Assembly (NCBI GenBank): GCA_964496435.1 | Contig: CAZBZP010000001.1 | Location: 124,001-188,000 of the forward strand | Length of the DNA stretch: 64,000 nt | Origin: Berkiella sp964496435 | GTDB taxonomy: Bacteria; Pseudomonadota; Gammaproteobacteria; Berkiellales; Berkiellaceae | Reading direction: 5' to 3' | Part shown: positions 61,779-64,000 of the stretch, in pieces | Position numbering within the stretch: position 1 is the stretch's first letter | Layout of the letters: the number at the start of each line of letters is the position of its first letter | The notes under the pieces: model-generated | The model's input: the letters and a program-made list of their open reading frames with translations, nothing else | Databases searched by the model: none | Told to the model about the DNA's origin: nothing | Translations under genes and position numbers: made by a program

Positions 61779-62074
61779 TTTATCCCACCTTTATTGTAGG
61801 CGGACATAAAGTCCGCCCCTACGCACAAATGCATACTGATTTTAGAAATAGAGTTTGAGAAGGCAGGGATGCTTTCAATCTTTGTACGGGCTGATTAAAA
61901 GTAGCTGTTAGCGAAGACTGATAACGTTTGCCGAAGGCGAATAAAGGGATTGCAGTGACTTTGTGCAGCCCGCCTACGCTGTTTAGGCAAGTGCTGAATT
62001 TAGAGTAAAGTGGGAGAGCTATGGCGGACACAAGATTTTGTAAGGTTCGCCGAAGGCGAACTAACAAAATCTAG
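61779..62074. repeat. Palindrome-rich noncoding region before tRNA-Met
   Basis: No supported gene. GGCGGAC/GTCCGCC (61799-61805/61811-61817) is a perfect hairpin with a 5-nt loop. GCCGAAGGCGAA occurs at 61930-61941 and 62049-62060. The second copy is the tip of a long hairpin (62033-62072) whose outer arms AGATTTTGT/ACAAAATCT enclose GTTCGCC/GGCGAAC. Parts at 61969-61980 and 62017-62026 repeat the motif near 40189-40212. The long hairpin abuts the tRNA 3' end and may terminate it. Confidence 0.6.
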
Positions 62075-62148
62075 TGGCTACGGGTGGACTCGAACCACCG
62101 ACCTCAGCATTATGAGTGCCGCGCTCTAACCGGCTGAGCTACGTAGCC
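62075..62148 (-). tRNA. Elongator tRNA-Met (anticodon CAT), CCA not encoded
   Basis: The minus strand reads GGCTACGTAGCTCAG at its 5' end, identical to the start of E. coli elongator tRNA-Met. The acceptor GGCTACG pairs with CGTAGCC with discriminator A, the anticodon stem CGGCA/TGCTG closes loop CTCATAA, and the T arm has GGTTCGAGTCC. The genome continues CTA in place of CCA, so CCA is added after transcription. Confidence 0.95.
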
Positions 62149-62189
62149 TCTGAAGCATCAGGGACCGGTTCTATCCCTGAAGGCTCGAC

Positions 62190-62218
62190 ATTATGTCTAT
62201 TAGCGTGTATGTTGTCAA
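62190..62218 (-). promoter_or_regulatory. Strong sigma-70 promoter of tRNA-Met
   Basis: On the minus strand TTGACA (as TGTCAA, 62213-62218) and CATAAT (62190-62195) are 17 bases apart, with a GC-rich GTCGAGCC after the -10, as in growth-rate-controlled RNA promoters. The start point is about 35 bases before the tRNA. Confidence 0.8.
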
Positions 62219-62263
62219 ACCTTCCTAATGTGTATGTTAGTTAACACAGCCCTAAGATCATTT

Positions 62264-63001
62264 ATGTTCAAAAAATTAGTACTACTATTTTCAATTTTGT
62301 TAATCTGCTTAGCCAGCCCTGGTTATGCAAAAGAGACAAATAGTATGAATGATTATTGGCATTCAAAATGGGAAACCAACGACACCAAATGGGATCAACA
62401 AGAACCTAATCCCCTATTAGTAGAATATCTTAATCATTTGGACCTAAAACCTGGGGCGAGAATATTCGTGCCCCTTAGTGGAAAGAGCATTGATATGCTT
62501 TGGCTGGCGAAACAAGGCTATCAGGTGGTTGGGGTTGAGCTTAGCCTTAAGGCCTGTGAACTTTTTTTTAAAGACCACAATATTGCCTATGAAAAAAGCA
62601 AAGAAGGCAATTTTGATGTACTCAACAGTGAAAAAATTAGCCTACTCGCTGGTGATTTCTTTGACTTAACACAAAATCAGCTAGGCAAAGTTGATGCTGT
62701 TTATGATCGCGCGGCGCTGATTGCACTTTCCTATGAGAAACAATCTGCTTATGCTAAACACTTGCAACAATTAATAAAGCCGCATACACCCATCATGTTA
62801 ATCACCTTTAGTTACAATCCCCAAGAAATGCAAGGCCCACCTTATGCAGTGAGTGAAAAAGATGTTACAACGCTTTTTGGCTCTCACATTTCGAGCACGG
62901 TTTTATCTAACAAAGCTGTTATGAATATACCAGCACATTTACAAGCTAAAGGATTAACCCAAGTGAATGAATTGGTCTTTGTTTTATATTCTGAAACTTA
63001 A
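62264..63001 (+). CDS. Thiopurine S-methyltransferase-like protein with N-terminal signal-like segment
   Basis: TPMT-family SAM enzyme: YWHSKWETNDTKWDQQEPNP at the start of the domain, the SAM loop VPLSGKSIDMLWLAKQGY, VVGVELS, and DRAALIALS near the active site. From ATG 62264 it has 245 residues with a clear signal-peptide-like segment (MFKKLVLLFSILLICLASPGYA), which is odd for an enzyme needing cytoplasmic SAM. A second ATG at 62345, where the family normally begins, has AAAGAGA upstream and would give a 218-residue cytosolic form. Family members methylate thiols, selenium or tellurium compounds. Confidence 0.82.
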   Translation: MFKKLVLLFSILLICLASPGYAKETNSMNDYWHSKWETNDTKWDQQEPNPLLVEYLNHLDLKPGARIFVPLSGKSIDMLWLAKQGYQVVGVELSLKACELFFKDHNIAYEKSKEGNFDVLNSEKISLLAGDFFDLTQNQLGKVDAVYDRAALIALSYEKQSAYAKHLQQLIKPHTPIMLITFSYNPQEMQGPPYAVSEKDVTTLFGSHISSTVLSNKAVMNIPAHLQAKGLTQVNELVFVLYSET

Positions 63002-63164
63002 TTACTACAATATAGAGCCGTGTATCTTTCGTGGTTATATAAAGATGCCCAACTTTACAATTTTGTAAAGCGCTTGCACTTTATCTGGTTTAAGCTCAAA
63101 AACGTTGACTTTGGCAGTGATTGAATTAAAAATGCATCTCCATTTTAGTCGTATTGGAACATGT

Positions 63165-63707
63165 ATGAAAATAATAAAAACAACTCTTATGGCTCTTCTA
63201 TTCAGTGCTCTTTCTTTTAATGCACTTGCCTGTGAAGACGAAGCGCCTGTATGCGATACAAGTCATCGTTGGTGGATAAATTTAGGTCTGGGCACAGGCA
63301 CCTCGATTAATGCGCCCGATGTATCTATTTCAGGGCCTGCAGTACAAATCAGCTTTAATGGCATGCTCACCGATAAGCTATTTGCCACCTTAGAAACCAC
63401 CGCTGTTGTTGAATCCGAGGGTTATATCGATAGAAGCATCGTTGATTTGGGTTTATTGCTGGGCTATAAATCCAAACATCCAAAGTGGTATTGGTCAGGT
63501 GCAGCAGGTATTGCTTATACCAAAGCCGAAATAGAATATAACGGCAGGTATTGGTATGGCAGTACAGAAGAAACGAGCGTCGGGATCCCTGTTGAAGGCC
63601 AACTCTTTTGGACGCCTGTTAAGCACTTTGGCATAGGCCTTATTGGCCATGCTGTTGCCAGCAGAAACTCTTATGCTGTTGCAATGCTGGGTATTCAGAT
63701 ATCTTAA
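63165..63707 (+). CDS. Small outer-membrane beta-barrel-like protein
   Basis: Start at ATG 63165; an upstream GTG at 63105 would put 20 residues before the signal peptide. This gives 180 residues. The signal peptide is about 1-22, cut after NALA. It then shows alternating aromatic/hydrophobic strands (WWINLGLGTGTSI, LFATLETTAVVE, WYWSGAAGIAYTKAEIEY, HFGIGLIGHAVAS, AVAMLGIQIS) typical of small barrels. Two cysteines follow the signal closely. No family can be named. Confidence 0.7.
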   Translation: MKIIKTTLMALLFSALSFNALACEDEAPVCDTSHRWWINLGLGTGTSINAPDVSISGPAVQISFNGMLTDKLFATLETTAVVESEGYIDRSIVDLGLLLGYKSKHPKWYWSGAAGIAYTKAEIEYNGRYWYGSTEETSVGIPVEGQLFWTPVKHFGIGLIGHAVASRNSYAVAMLGIQIS

Positions 63708-63715
63708 AACTGTTC

Positions 63716-63736
63716 GTGGCTGCTTCCAGCAGCCAC
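63716..63736. terminator. Hairpin between convergent genes
   Basis: GTGGCTGCT (63716-63724) and AGCAGCCAC (63728-63736) pair perfectly around TCC, with A-rich sequence to the left. It ends on the last base of the minus-strand stop codon. Confidence 0.7.
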
Positions 63737-64000
63737 TAACCCATTCTTGGTTTATTAATCATTTCCTCAACACTATTTTGTGAATGATAGCGTCCAACAT
63801 AATAAGCTTGGGGATATTGCCATGTCGCAATAGTCCAATGCGGCAAAAAGCTATTTTGTGAGCGAAAACCTGCTTGCATACTTTCAATTTCACCGGTGCT
63901 TAGACTGCTTTGTGAGTCGTTATATTCTTTTAGTGCTTTTCCAATATAAATATCACGTAGATAGTTTGTTGATAATAATACGATGCTACATCCAAGTGAT
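63736..64000 (-). CDS. C-terminal end of an unknown gene, cut by window edge
   Basis: Translation of the minus strand gives 87 residues ending in a TAG at 63738-63736. The visible part opens with a hydrophobic stretch (LGCSIVLLSTNYL), so this may be just after a lipoprotein signal or membrane helix, then a hydrophilic region with AYYVGRYHSQNSVEEM. The start is outside the window. I do not recognise it. Confidence 0.55.
   Translation of the reverse strand, partial: SLGCSIVLLSTNYLRDIYIGKALKEYNDSQSSLSTGEIESMQAGFRSQNSFLPHWTIATWQYPQAYYVGRYHSQNSVEEMINKPRMG

Noticed and set aside
61779..62074. Prophage attachment site next to tRNA-Met
   Set aside because: No integrase, no direct repeat of the tRNA 3' end and no phage genes nearby; the repeats are palindromes.
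62075..62148. Initiator tRNA-Met or the lysidine-type tRNA-Ile
   Set aside because: The 5' GGCTACGTAGCTCAG and paired first base are those of elongator tRNA-Met; initiator tRNAs have an unpaired first base.

Overview
The window is about 40% GC by eye and is chromosomal DNA from a gammaproteobacterium. Two housekeeping blocks keep the Pseudomonas/Legionella gene order. One is pmbA-tldD-nit-yhdP-rng-mreDCB facing gatCAB. The other is prmC-prfA-hemA facing TPR-lolB-ispE-tRNAGln-prs-rplY-pth-ychF. Scattered between them are proteins that look made for a eukaryotic host: leucine-rich repeats behind a bipartite nuclear localisation signal, a CDC123-like ATP-grasp protein, an NleD-like peptidase with pentapeptide repeats, an ankyrin-methyltransferase fusion, a eukaryotic-type protein kinase with a basic tail, and Sel1 repeats. 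This points to an intracellular Legionellales-like bacterium. The nuclear localisation signals would fit an intranuclear lineage such as Candidatus Berkiella, but that placement is inference.

Layout. 1-8 kb: a truncated GGDEF-EAL protein, a Sel1-repeat protein overlapping a serine/threonine dehydratase, the NLS/LRR protein, a MerR-TipAS regulator and an unknown membrane protein. 8-23 kb: peptide maturation and proteolysis (TldD/PmbA), an amidohydrolase, envelope lipid transport (YhdP), RNase G, the MreBCD shape operon, and the GatCAB amidotransferase that makes Gln-tRNA and/or Asn-tRNA. 23-30 kb: an accessory stretch with a NADAR-domain protein, a DUF898/M48 membrane-protease pair, and the CDC123-like and peptidase/pentapeptide genes side by side on the minus strand. 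30-44 kb: malic enzyme, then the translation/haem block and the lolB-ychF block, interrupted by an 84-bp tandem repeat and an L,D-transpeptidase. 44-64 kb: two HAD-fold proteins, acireductone dioxygenase with a HisC-type aminotransferase, a secreted M28 peptidase, a small peptide with a double-glycine leader, the ankyrin-methyltransferase protein, CsaA, a TetR-controlled RND efflux pump, the kinase, small unknown genes, tRNA-Met, a TPMT-like protein, a small outer-membrane-like protein and a truncated gene at the right edge.

Two tRNAs are present. tRNA-Gln overlaps the 3' end of ispE. I saw no insertion sequence, phage, CRISPR array or replication origin. Several strong terminators and a small family of dispersed imperfect palindromes lie in the intergenic spaces. 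The best candidates for something new are the effector-like genes, the double-glycine peptide, the likely ATT start of mreC and the tRNA/ispE overlap.
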